A stretch of DNA of 64,000 bases, taken from assembly GCF_002835935.1 (NCBI RefSeq), contig NZ_PJCF01000013.1:124001-188000 (forward strand), read 5' to 3'. The notes under the pieces are model-generated. The model saw only the letters and a list, made by a program, of their open reading frames with translations, had not been told where the DNA came from and did not search any database. Made by a program: the position numbers and the translations under genes. This DNA comes from Paraglaciecola sp. MB-3u-78 (GTDB taxonomy: Bacteria; Pseudomonadota; Gammaproteobacteria; Enterobacterales; Alteromonadaceae). Below, in pieces: positions 1-7,358 of this stretch (within the stretch, counting starts at the first letter, position 1; every line of letters begins with the position of its first letter).

Positions 1-1
1 G

Positions 2-1078
2 GCTGGTGAACTTTACTTTATGCCATACGGTGGCGTTACTTTTTGGCATGCTCACGAAATGTTGTTCGGATTTGTGGCCGCTATTATTGTCGGCTTCTTA
101 CTTACCGCAGTTCAGAGTTGGACTGGCCTGAGAGCCACACATGGCAAGCCACTCATTATACTTTTTACCCTGTGGTTATTAGCTCGCGTATGTATGTTGT
201 TAGACATCTTTTCGATGCAATGGATCACCGCCCTAATTGATATCAGCTTTTTACTACTAGCCGCGTTTTTTATGGCAAAGCTAGTGTTAAAAGTTAAACA
301 GTACCGAAATCTTATTTTTGTGCCGATATTACTTTTGCTGGCAACGGCTAACTTGTTCACACATTTATCAGTTATGACTGGCGAGATACATTTTTATACT
401 CAAGGCATATACAGCACTGTGATGATTATCACTCTGATAATGACGGTTGTCGCAGGACGAGTGTTTCCGATGTTTACTGCAAATGGCACCCAAACAAAAA
501 AAGTAGATAATCTGGCTTGGTTGGAAAAGTCAGTGATTAGTGTAACTGCCATAGCACTGCTGATACATTTCTTCGGATTACAGCAAATAATATCCAGCAA
601 ACTAACGGTTTTATTATTTATCTTTTGCTCGCTGGGCCACAGCATTCGAGCAATACGCTGGCGACCTCAGGTAACCTTTAACACGCCTTTAGTGTGGTCA
701 TTACATCTGGCTTATTGGTTTATCCCAATTAGTTTTTTGTTGTTCGCTTTACACTATGCAGGTCTAAATATATCCACATCAAATGCGTTACACGGGTTAA
801 CCGCAGGGGCTATGAGTTCACTGATATTGGCGATGATAGCGCGAATTTCTTTAGGTCATTCAGGTAGGCCACTGACACCTCACTGGCTAATGAAGTATGC
901 CTTTAGCCTAATAATTTTAGCCGGCGGCATTCGGCTTCTCTCTCCTTATATTCAGTTATATTTCAACTTCAACTTACATGTTGTGTCCGCTTGTTTATGG
1001 GCATTGGCCTTTGGGATATATGTTGTTGTTTATGCACCCAGTCTGACCACTCCAAGACCTGATGGTAAGCCCGGTTAG
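2..1078 (+). CDS. nnrS: NnrS family membrane protein, 5' end outside window
   Basis: The frame is open from base 2, so the protein begins before the window; the first ATG seen (position 20) is internal, since the signature HAHEM follows ten residues later, where full-length NnrS proteins already have an N-terminal helix. About 358 residues are visible with roughly ten hydrophobic segments. A second family signature lies near residues 255-285 (LTAGAMSSLILAMIARISLGHSG). NnrS proteins are haem- and copper-containing inner-membrane proteins linked to nitric oxide resistance in denitrifiers and other bacteria; the histidines of HAHEM and GHSG are candidate ligands. No denitrification gene is next to it. 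Family call is firm; the role is from family knowledge. Confidence 0.85.
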   Translation, partial: AGELYFMPYGGVTFWHAHEMLFGFVAAIIVGFLLTAVQSWTGLRATHGKPLIILFTLWLLARVCMLLDIFSMQWITALIDISFLLLAAFFMAKLVLKVKQYRNLIFVPILLLLATANLFTHLSVMTGEIHFYTQGIYSTVMIITLIMTVVAGRVFPMFTANGTQTKKVDNLAWLEKSVISVTAIALLIHFFGLQQIISSKLTVLLFIFCSLGHSIRAIRWRPQVTFNTPLVWSLHLAYWFIPISFLLFALHYAGLNISTSNALHGLTAGAMSSLILAMIARISLGHSGRPLTPHWLMKYAFSLIILAGGIRLLSPYIQLYFNFNLHVVSACLWALAFGIYVVVYAPSLTTPRPDGKPG

Positions 1079-1219
1079 GCTGGATGCTTGAGCACGTTTT
1101 TATACAAGCGTGACACTCCATTCCAATGATAAAAATACATTTATTTCATTAAATAGTTGACAGACAAACCTTCTACCTCTACATTCGTAGATGTAAACTC
1201 GACAAATGTAGAGATAGAA

Positions 1220-1621
1220 ATGAAAGCCGATATTAAACTCAGTGAATTTGAATTAGATGTCATGAACATCCTATGGCAAGCCGGTAAAGCGTCTGCGCCT
1301 GAAGTACATCAAAAGATCAAGTTAGACAAAGACGTCAGTTACTCAACCGTTAAAACTATTATCGACCGCCTCGAACAAAAACTAGCCTTAACCCGGGCCG
1401 ATCAACAAGGTCGCACCATATATTATGCTCCAGCGATTGAACGTGAAGCCCTCTCTACACCTTTGCTAAAAGGGTTTCTAAAACGTATGTTTGCTGGTGA
1501 TCCACACAAAATGGTGGCGCAATTACTGGCTAATGAACAACTTGATAACAGTGAAATAGAGCAGCTTGAAAACATGCTGGCTGCACAAAAAGCTAAAAAT
1601 AAACATAGCACTAAAAAGTGA
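1220..1621 (+). CDS. BlaI/MecI/CopY-family transcriptional repressor
   Basis: A 133-residue protein starting MKADIKLSEFELDVMNILW, the usual start of BlaI-type winged-helix repressors. An in-frame TTG at 1157 would add 21 unrelated residues; ATG 1220 is preferred because it has a purine-rich site (AGAGATAGAA) just upstream and matches family length (120-130). Residues 8-75 form the DNA-binding winged helix; the C-terminal part is the dimerisation region that is cut in the family. The stop is 4 bases before the M56 peptidase start, so the two are one operon: the sensor protease is expected to inactivate this repressor in response to an envelope signal. No beta-lactamase is adjacent, so the regulated target is unknown. 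Confidence 0.88.
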   Translation: MKADIKLSEFELDVMNILWQAGKASAPEVHQKIKLDKDVSYSTVKTIIDRLEQKLALTRADQQGRTIYYAPAIEREALSTPLLKGFLKRMFAGDPHKMVAQLLANEQLDNSEIEQLENMLAAQKAKNKHSTKK

Positions 1622-1625
1622 GGCT

Positions 1626-3239
1626 ATGATGATTTCTTATCTCACAATCACCCTATTGATCAGCAGTCTCTGCGGCTTAGCCATTCTATTACTGCGCGGT
1701 GCTCCCGCCCGTTTACGTTTCTATATTTGCCTATTGATATTGGTGACTTGGCTTACACCTTGGCAGCTTATGCAATTTCAGACGGTGTCTAACGCTTTCG
1801 ACACTTTCACCTTACCGCTAAATATTCTGAGTGAATTCAATTGGGTGAAGTCAGCTGCCAAAACGCAAAACACTGAGTTAGTTGCACCAGTAACAGCACA
1901 ATCATCTTCTTCATTGTTTACATTCTATAGTTTATGGCTGGCCGCATTCTCAATAGGGTTAGTATTGTTTTTGAAAGACGCAGTGAGTTATTTAAAATTA
2001 CATAAACGCTGGATAAAAAACTCAACACTAGACAATCAAACTTGGAATACGGCACAAATCGCTCAGCCTAACTGTGATATTCGTCGCATCAATTCACACG
2101 CTCCAGGCATGACGACTGGCCTGACTACACCTATTATTTGGCTAGACAGTAATCAACATGACGCAGAAAAAATTCGCACTATTGTATTGCACGAACTCAC
2201 CCATATTCGTCAGCATGATCCCTATTGGTTATGGGCGATTAACCTAGTACAACGTTTGTTTTGGTGGAATCCTCTGATTTGGTTTACCGCACATTACGCT
2301 AGGCAACAAATAGAATTAAGCTGCGATGAGCAGTGCAAAAAGCATTTACCCGAAGGCCGTTATCAACTGCAGTTGATTAAACTGACATTACAGGTAAATA
2401 CGCAGCAACACTCTCTGCCTATGCCAGCAGTCTTACAAATGAGTGGTACACCGGCATTTAATTTACAACGGATCAATAAACTCAATGAGGAACATAACAT
2501 GAAAAAACGATATGTAGTTGTGATGGCATCATTGCTGTCACTAACAGGTTGGATTGGCTTTTCAAATGCCACTATCAACACACAGGGCAACACACAGGGC
2601 AACACACAGCAACCAGCTAGTCATGAGATGCAAACAGCGAGTCTTGTTAACGTGCTTAATACAATCAACAACCAAGATTTTATCGGGGCACAAACACAGT
2701 TAGGTAAATTAGCTAATAATGTGCAAAGTTTCGACACCTCACAACAGGCTAAAATTTGGAAACTGCACGCTCACGTATTATATGAGTTAGATGCCAAAAA
2801 CCCACAAATAATAGCCTACATGGATAAAGCGGTAGCCCTTGAAGATTCGCTATCAGCAAGTGAGCTTTTACCCATTCTTCAAATGGCACAAGCTTTAGCC
2901 GCAAGCCAAGAGCGATGGGACAAACAGCTGAGCTACTCAAACAAGTGGTTTGAAATTGCAGATAATAACGTAGACAAAAAAGAACTTTTGTTTATGACCG
3001 CAGTCTCGCACTATTCTTTGCAGCAATATGACACTGCCATCCCTTTGTTGAATGAGCTAGTCTTAATCAGCGAAACCCAAGGTTTTCAACCCAAAGAAAA
3101 TTGGTTGAATCTGTTAATGGCAAACTATGTCGAGAATAAAAACGCGACTCAAGCCATCGCTGTACAAGAAAAAATAGCTATGTTGTTTCCAAGTGATAAA
3201 AACGAAAAGCTGCTTAACGACTTATCCCAAAAGCGTTAA
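1626..3239 (+). CDS. M56 family (BlaR1-like) membrane metallopeptidase with C-terminal TPR-like region
   Basis: 537 residues from ATG 1626 (tandem ATGATG, with GTGAGG just upstream), 4 bases after the repressor gene. Three hydrophobic segments precede the zinc site HELTH (residues 189-193); the third ligand is the Glu of QQIELSCDEQ (about residue 230). A fourth hydrophobic segment (291-311) is followed by an Asn-Thr-Gln-Gly repeat and about 200 residues of helical, TPR-like sequence instead of the penicillin-binding sensor domain of BlaR1. The likely role is signal-dependent proteolysis that relieves the neighbouring BlaI-type repressor; the ligand is unknown. The longer ORF start at 1566 lies inside the repressor gene and is rejected. 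Confidence 0.85.
   Translation: MMISYLTITLLISSLCGLAILLLRGAPARLRFYICLLILVTWLTPWQLMQFQTVSNAFDTFTLPLNILSEFNWVKSAAKTQNTELVAPVTAQSSSSLFTFYSLWLAAFSIGLVLFLKDAVSYLKLHKRWIKNSTLDNQTWNTAQIAQPNCDIRRINSHAPGMTTGLTTPIIWLDSNQHDAEKIRTIVLHELTHIRQHDPYWLWAINLVQRLFWWNPLIWFTAHYARQQIELSCDEQCKKHLPEGRYQLQLIKLTLQVNTQQHSLPMPAVLQMSGTPAFNLQRINKLNEEHNMKKRYVVVMASLLSLTGWIGFSNATINTQGNTQGNTQQPASHEMQTASLVNVLNTINNQDFIGAQTQLGKLANNVQSFDTSQQAKIWKLHAHVLYELDAKNPQIIAYMDKAVALEDSLSASELLPILQMAQALAASQERWDKQLSYSNKWFEIADNNVDKKELLFMTAVSHYSLQQYDTAIPLLNELVLISETQGFQPKENWLNLLMANYVENKNATQAIAVQEKIAMLFPSDKNEKLLNDLSQKR
2577..2609 (+). repeat. 12-bp in-frame tandem repeat in M56 gene
   Basis: The unit AACACACAGGGC occurs twice and is followed by a partial third copy (AACACACAG), encoding NTQG-NTQG-NTQ just outside the fourth membrane segment of the M56 protein. 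Because the unit is 12 bp, gain or loss of copies would keep the frame and only change linker length. Confidence 0.8.
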
Positions 3240-3251
3240 CCAAGGTCGCTT

Positions 3252-3300
3252 AAATACAAAACACATAACGAGTTAAACACTCGCTATGTGTTTTGTATTT
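3252..3300 (+). terminator. Rho-independent-like terminator after blaI-M56 operon
   Basis: Arms AAATACAAAACACATA (3252-3267) and TATGTGTTTTGTATTT (3285-3300) are perfectly complementary; the inner loop can add a short ACGAG/CTCG stem. The descending arm is U-rich. It begins 12 bases after the M56 stop. Confidence 0.8.
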
Positions 3301-3341
3301 GATTAGATATAGTAGATCCAGAATAAAGTTACGGGGGGTAT

Positions 3342-3365
3342 ATGAAGCTAACTAAAATAAATTTT
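3342..3365 (+). other. Displaced first eight codons of the gene now starting at 4327
   Basis: ATG 3342 follows a G-run (GGGGGG then TAT) that can act as ribosome binding site and reads M-K-L-T-K-I-N-F up to 3365, the last base of the left 8-bp target duplication. Removing the IS1595 element and one copy of the duplication joins codon TTT (3363-3365) to ATT (4348-4350) in the same frame as the downstream ORF. This is therefore the original 5' end of that gene. Confidence 0.8.
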
Positions 3366-4339
3366 CATGCTTCTCCACTTTGCTCAGGCATGAACTAAAC
3401 TGTATATGAAAATAAACAGTTTAAGGGAGTTCGAACATGAACACGCCAGAAGCCAGTTTTTTAACGTGGCAACAGCAATTCAGAACGAATAAAGATTGTC
3501 TCCAGTATCTGAAGGAAATGAAGTGGCCTAATGGGTTTATGTGTCCTCAATGTGGTCACGACAATGGGATTGACCTTCACTGCCGAGAATTAACCGAATG
3601 CAGCCATTGTCATAAGCAAACATCGGTGATGTCAGGTACTTTATTTCATGGTAGTCATCTACCGTTACTCAAATGGTTTTGGGCACTGTATTTTATAGGC
3701 TCAGACAAAGGCAGTATTTCAGCGTTAAGGCTAAGCAAGCTTATTGAAGTGAATTGGAAGACTGCTCGGCTTATGTTAACGAAAGTGAGAGCGGCTATGG
3801 GACACAGGGATAGCCTCTACCGATTGTCGGGCACAATAGAGTTAGATGATGCCTTTGTTGGCGGTAAGCACAAAGGCAAGCGTGGTCGTGGAGCAGAAGG
3901 GAAAACCCCCATTATCATAGCATGTGAAAACAAGCATAAAAAGGCAGGGTTTATCGCAATGAAAGCGGTTAAAAATGTGAATTTTAAAACAGTAAAAGAA
4001 TTTGTATCACATCACCTTTTAGCTAATCAGCATGTCAGAACGGATGCTTATCCTGCGTTAAATATTATAGATAAAACACAGCAACATGAGCCAAGAGTCA
4101 CGCCAAGTGAAAAGGTAGACGAATGGTTGCCTTGGGTTCATATCGCGATAGGTAATTTGAAAACGTTTTTGTTGGGCACGTTTCATGGCGTTACGGGTAA
4201 TTACTTACAAGAATACTTGAATGAGTTTTGTTATCGGTATAATCGCCGTTTTGTGGAAAAACAAATACCTAATCGATTGTTAAACTTGGCAATTATTCAT
4301 ACTCCTTTAAAATCAACCTGAGTTAAATGGAGAAGCATG
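3366..4339 (+). mobile_element. Complete IS1595-family insertion sequence (974 bp)
   Basis: The ends are terminal inverted repeats: left CATGCTTCTCCACTTTGCTC and, read inward from the right, CATGCTTCTCCATTTAACTC; the match extends to 23 bp with three mismatches. The element is flanked by a perfect 8-bp duplication TAAATTTT (3358-3365 and 4340-4347), the size typical of IS1595. It carries one transposase gene in full. Intact ends, intact transposase and perfect duplication point to a recent insertion. It landed inside the 5' end of the gene now read from 4327. Confidence 0.93.
3437..4321 (+). CDS. IS1595-family transposase (ISXO2-like DDE)
   Basis: 294 residues. An N-terminal zinc ribbon has CPQC (about residues 36-39) and CSHC (55-58). 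The ISXO2-like catalytic domain follows, with the first acidic residue in GTIELDDAFVGG, the second in the VRTDAYPAL segment, and a C-terminal YLNEFCYRYNRR block. Start ATG 3437 follows GGGAGTTCGAAC. It fills most of the 974-bp element and has no visible lesion, so it is probably active. The stop lies 5 bases before the ATG now used by the interrupted host gene, so that gene may be translated by coupling to the transposase message. Confidence 0.92.
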   Translation: MNTPEASFLTWQQQFRTNKDCLQYLKEMKWPNGFMCPQCGHDNGIDLHCRELTECSHCHKQTSVMSGTLFHGSHLPLLKWFWALYFIGSDKGSISALRLSKLIEVNWKTARLMLTKVRAAMGHRDSLYRLSGTIELDDAFVGGKHKGKRGRGAEGKTPIIIACENKHKKAGFIAMKAVKNVNFKTVKEFVSHHLLANQHVRTDAYPALNIIDKTQQHEPRVTPSEKVDEWLPWVHIAIGNLKTFLLGTFHGVTGNYLQEYLNEFCYRYNRRFVEKQIPNRLLNLAIIHTPLKST

Positions 4340-5232
4340 TAAATTTTATTAATACTAATAATCAGAGTTCGAAGCTAGCCAATATTCCCAAAAAAACGCT
4401 TGTTAAACTTGGTGCTGTAGCCTTCCTTTTGACCGCAAGCACTATTTCAAGTTCTTTATTAGCGGCTTCAAGCCACAACACTCCGCTCTGGCTATCAAAA
4501 ACGGTACTTCATAAACCTATTGGGAAAAGTTATTTTTCAACGCTCAAATCCGTTGTAACTTTTCCTATTTTTGATGATGTCAGCACCAGACATCTAGCCG
4601 ATGACGATCAACCGAATTATACAAAAGCCGTTGTTTTAGCATCAATACGTTGGGTGTTCGGAGAGCGAAGTGAATGGGAGAGTAAAAACAAATATGTTGA
4701 CGTCCAAATGCAGGTGTCAATAGTTATAGCGTTGCACAACAGTGGTACTCCCAACAAAATGGCTATATTTTTAGCCTATGTTCAGAATGATATTTTACAG
4801 GAAATGGACAAGTCTAATAAAAAAGTGTTAGACATGTTGGATAAGGCTGCCTTGGCAAAAGAAAAAAAACTAGATAAAGAATTTGAAGATCGACAGGCAT
4901 TTATGCAGATGGCTAGACTTAGGCAAGTAGAAGCTTCTATGAAACAGTACGCAGCTTTAAACGACGAAGCTTATCAACTCGGATTTGAAACTTTTAACAG
5001 AATCAAAGATATTGATGTAAGTTTAAATATTCCTATCCATCAAAGACAAGCCTTCAAAACAGGTGTTGAGGTAGGCAAACACAGTTATGATTTATCTGTT
5101 GCTGACAGAGGCTTAATAAATCCGCCTGAAACTGACAAGCCACCTATCAGCTCTGAAAGTGGCTTAATTGAAGCAGACAATAGAACAAACAAAGACGAAA
5201 TCAAACTCAATTTAAGTGATTTTGAAAAATGA
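4327..5232 (+). CDS. Hypothetical exported or membrane-anchored protein, 5' end replaced by IS1595
   Basis: I do not recognise the family. The present ORF of 301 residues starts with an ATG inside the right inverted repeat of the IS1595 element and reads MEKHVNFINT; the ancestral start was MKLTKINFINT (see 3342-3365), so only the first five or six residues changed. A hydrophobic segment (about residues 27-46, ending SSLLAAS) looks like a signal peptide or anchor. The middle (about 150-215) is rich in Lys, Glu and Gln and probably helical; the C-terminal 50 residues are polar and probably disordered. Nothing catalytic is visible. Translation may depend on the weak CTGAG upstream of ATG or on coupling to the transposase stop. 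Confidence 0.7.
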   Translation: MEKHVNFINTNNQSSKLANIPKKTLVKLGAVAFLLTASTISSSLLAASSHNTPLWLSKTVLHKPIGKSYFSTLKSVVTFPIFDDVSTRHLADDDQPNYTKAVVLASIRWVFGERSEWESKNKYVDVQMQVSIVIALHNSGTPNKMAIFLAYVQNDILQEMDKSNKKVLDMLDKAALAKEKKLDKEFEDRQAFMQMARLRQVEASMKQYAALNDEAYQLGFETFNRIKDIDVSLNIPIHQRQAFKTGVEVGKHSYDLSVADRGLINPPETDKPPISSESGLIEADNRTNKDEIKLNLSDFEK

Positions 5233-5246
5233 ACTATGCCCTAATA

Positions 5247-5285
5247 CAAAACAGATAGAGGTTTAATGACTCCTTACCTGTTTTG
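5247..5285. terminator. Convergent terminator-like hairpin
   Basis: CAAAACAG (5247-5254) pairs with CTGTTTTG (5278-5285), between the stop of the plus-strand gene at 5232 and the minus-strand transglycosylase stop at 5331. A/T runs at both sides of the stem would serve both directions. Confidence 0.6.
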
Positions 5286-5330
5286 CTATTTAAGTGATGA
5301 TCCAATGTGCGATATATACTTTACAAACTC

Positions 5331-6578
5331 TCAACTATTTATTTCCGCTTCGATATTCAAAGGCGCATTCATCACTGCTTCAACCGTTTCTTTTGATGGA
5401 TAACCATCGGCAATTAAACCAACAGTCACCTGAAATCCGCGTACACCTTTGCGTGTGGCTGGACCTAAAATGCCATCAGCCTCACCTACATCAAAACCTA
5501 GTTGATTCAGTTTTTCTTGGAATTGCTGCATTTCGACTAATGTGTAATTGGGTAATTTAGGCAGAGGTTTGGATAACGTACCTTGTCCTTTTATTCGGTC
5601 AGCCAAGTGGCCTACTGCTATGCCGTAATATTCGGAATTGTTCCAACGCAGGATCACATCAAAATTAGGGTAAACCATAAACGCAGAGCCAGTATGTCCA
5701 GCAGGAACAAGTATGGCTGCTTTTAAGTCACTATCATCGAACGTTTTACCGCTCACTTGCGTTACATTTTGCTGTGACCAAAAAGACAACGTTTGCGGAT
5801 GGGATTTGCCTGCTAATTGATAATTAAAACCTGGGGGCAATAATACCTCGCGACCCCATTTAAAGCCGGTTTTCCAGCCTAAATTTTGCAAAAAGTGTGC
5901 AGCAGATGCCAGTGCATCTAATTCATTGTTCCATAAGTCGACTTTGCCATCTGCATCACCATCTTTGGCATATTTCATATAGGCTGTTGGCATAAATTGG
6001 GTATGCCCCATTGCGCCGGCCCAAGAACCAATCATGTCTTTTTCATCAAGATTTTCACGCTCAAGCAACAACAAAGCCTGTATTAATTCTTCAGAAAAAT
6101 AAACACTTCTGCGTTGATCACAAGCCAGTGTTGTCAAAGCAGGGATAGTGGGGATTTTACCTTTAATGCCCCCAAAATTAGTTTCTAGCCCCCAAAATGC
6201 AATCAGGTAATGGGCTGGTACACCATATTGCTGGGTAAGCTTAGCTAAAAACTCACGATGTTCTGCTAATTTTTCACGACCTTTATTAACCCGCCAATGA
6301 GTCACTCGTTTTGAAAAATAGCCAGAAAAAGTCTGTACAAATTCTGGTTGATTGCGGTCGTAACCTAGAATTTTTGGCAAAGGTTTAACATGCCCTAAAA
6401 TATCTACGGTCGTGTTTTCAGACACCCCAGCCTTCCGAGCTAGTTGCTGTAAACGTTCAATACACTGTGGAAACGATTCCAGTTCAGTTATTTGACTTTG
6501 CTGAGCGTGAGAAATAAAAGCCACAGACGTTAGGCCTGCGGCGATAAAAACTGTTTTAAATGAAGAAAAAGAAATCAA
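5331..6578 (-). CDS. mltB: Lytic murein transglycosylase, MltB family, with peptidoglycan-binding domain
   Basis: Cleaves the MurNAc-GlcNAc bond of peptidoglycan with formation of 1,6-anhydro ends. The catalytic Glu is in the WGLETNFG motif; MGHTQFMPTAY and DLWNNELDALASAAHFL are further family signatures. The last 60 residues form a PG_binding_1 domain (FQEKLNQLGFDVGEADGILG). I choose TTG 6578, giving 415 residues with a clean Sec signal (ISFSSFKTVFIAAG... cleaved after SHA); the ATG at 6668 would overlap the deformylase gene and put 30 unlikely residues ahead of the signal. No lipobox is seen, so this is a soluble periplasmic form. It follows def in the same direction. Confidence 0.88.
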   Translation of the reverse strand: MISFSSFKTVFIAAGLTSVAFISHAQQSQITELESFPQCIERLQQLARKAGVSENTTVDILGHVKPLPKILGYDRNQPEFVQTFSGYFSKRVTHWRVNKGREKLAEHREFLAKLTQQYGVPAHYLIAFWGLETNFGGIKGKIPTIPALTTLACDQRRSVYFSEELIQALLLLERENLDEKDMIGSWAGAMGHTQFMPTAYMKYAKDGDADGKVDLWNNELDALASAAHFLQNLGWKTGFKWGREVLLPPGFNYQLAGKSHPQTLSFWSQQNVTQVSGKTFDDSDLKAAILVPAGHTGSAFMVYPNFDVILRWNNSEYYGIAVGHLADRIKGQGTLSKPLPKLPNYTLVEMQQFQEKLNQLGFDVGEADGILGPATRKGVRGFQVTVGLIADGYPSKETVEAVMNAPLNIEAEINS

Positions 6579-6646
6579 TGTGACTATCCAAAAAGTGTTA
6601 GAAATTGTTGATCTTAGTTTTATGCTACCCGACTTAATAAAAATCG

Positions 6647-7165
6647 TTAAGCAAATTTCGCCGCCCATACGTCATTCGCCATAATATTTTCTGTACTGGT
6701 TATATGATCCAGCCATGTTTTGCCAATTAAATGATCAAACTCATGTAAAAATATCCGTGCGATAAAACCTTCAAGCTTGATATTTTGAGCCTTTCCTTGT
6801 CTGTCAAAATAGGCCACATCAACCCAATCCGGTCGTTCAATACGCCCACGTAAACCTGGCACTGACAAACACCCTTCCCACTCCCAGACCTTATTTTCGC
6901 TACTTTGTTTAAGCCGCGGATTAATCAAGACCAAAGGCTGCATATCAGGCGCATCTGGATAACGAGGATTAGGTCGTGAAGCAATAATCATAATGGCTCT
7001 AGGATCAAACACTTGTGGTGCAGCAATGCCAATACCGTTAGCCTCAAGCATAGTTGCCAACAACTCATCAATAAAGGTAACCAGTGCCTCTTGAGCAAAC
7101 TCAGACTCTGAAACCTGTCTAGCTGGAGTCCTAAGTATCTCCTCACCTACCTGCGCAATTTTCAT
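6647..7165 (-). CDS. def: Peptide deformylase
   Basis: Removes the formyl group from the N-terminal Met of new proteins. All three family motifs are intact: GIGIAAPQV (residues 44-52), EGCLSVPG (97-104, with the Cys metal ligand) and HEFDHL (141-146, two His ligands and the catalytic Glu). 172 residues is normal. It is not next to fmt or the topoisomerase-type neighbours of the main def locus, so it may be a second deformylase; that is an inference. It is the upstream member of a pair with the transglycosylase at 5331-6578. Confidence 0.93.
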   Translation of the reverse strand: MKIAQVGEEILRTPARQVSESEFAQEALVTFIDELLATMLEANGIGIAAPQVFDPRAIMIIASRPNPRYPDAPDMQPLVLINPRLKQSSENKVWEWEGCLSVPGLRGRIERPDWVDVAYFDRQGKAQNIKLEGFIARIFLHEFDHLIGKTWLDHITSTENIMANDVWAAKFA

Positions 7166-7323
7166 AAACTGCCTTCCTTTAAATATTGAATAAAAAAAGT
7201 TTTAAACCACCGAGGAAAAAGAGCACTGACGCTACACAGAGAAACAGATTTGAACTTATTGTTCTTGTCCTCGGTGATCTCATTTTCCTCTGTGGTTCAA
7301 ATTCTTTTAGCTTTTATCTGTTC

Positions 7324-7353
7324 GCTCGTAGCTCGTAACTCGCAGCTCGATGC
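7324..7353. repeat. Degenerate GCTCGTA heptamer tract
   Basis: Four adjacent heptamers GCTCGTA, GCTCGTA, ACTCGCA, GCTCGAT plus GCT lie 6 bases from the stop codon of the minus-strand ABC transporter gene. The same unit is repeated nearly seven times without error at 23391-23438. Confidence 0.75.
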
Positions 7354-7358
7354 TGCTC

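Noticed and set aside
1566-1625. Longer start for the M56 peptidase
   Set aside because: It lies inside the repressor gene; ATG 1626 with GTGAGG upstream and a hydrophobic N-terminus is clearly better.
3342-5232. Transposon-carried passenger gene hypothesis for the ORF at 4327
   Set aside because: The ORF begins only in the right inverted repeat and extends outside the element; the target-site reconstruction shows it is a host gene that was interrupted.
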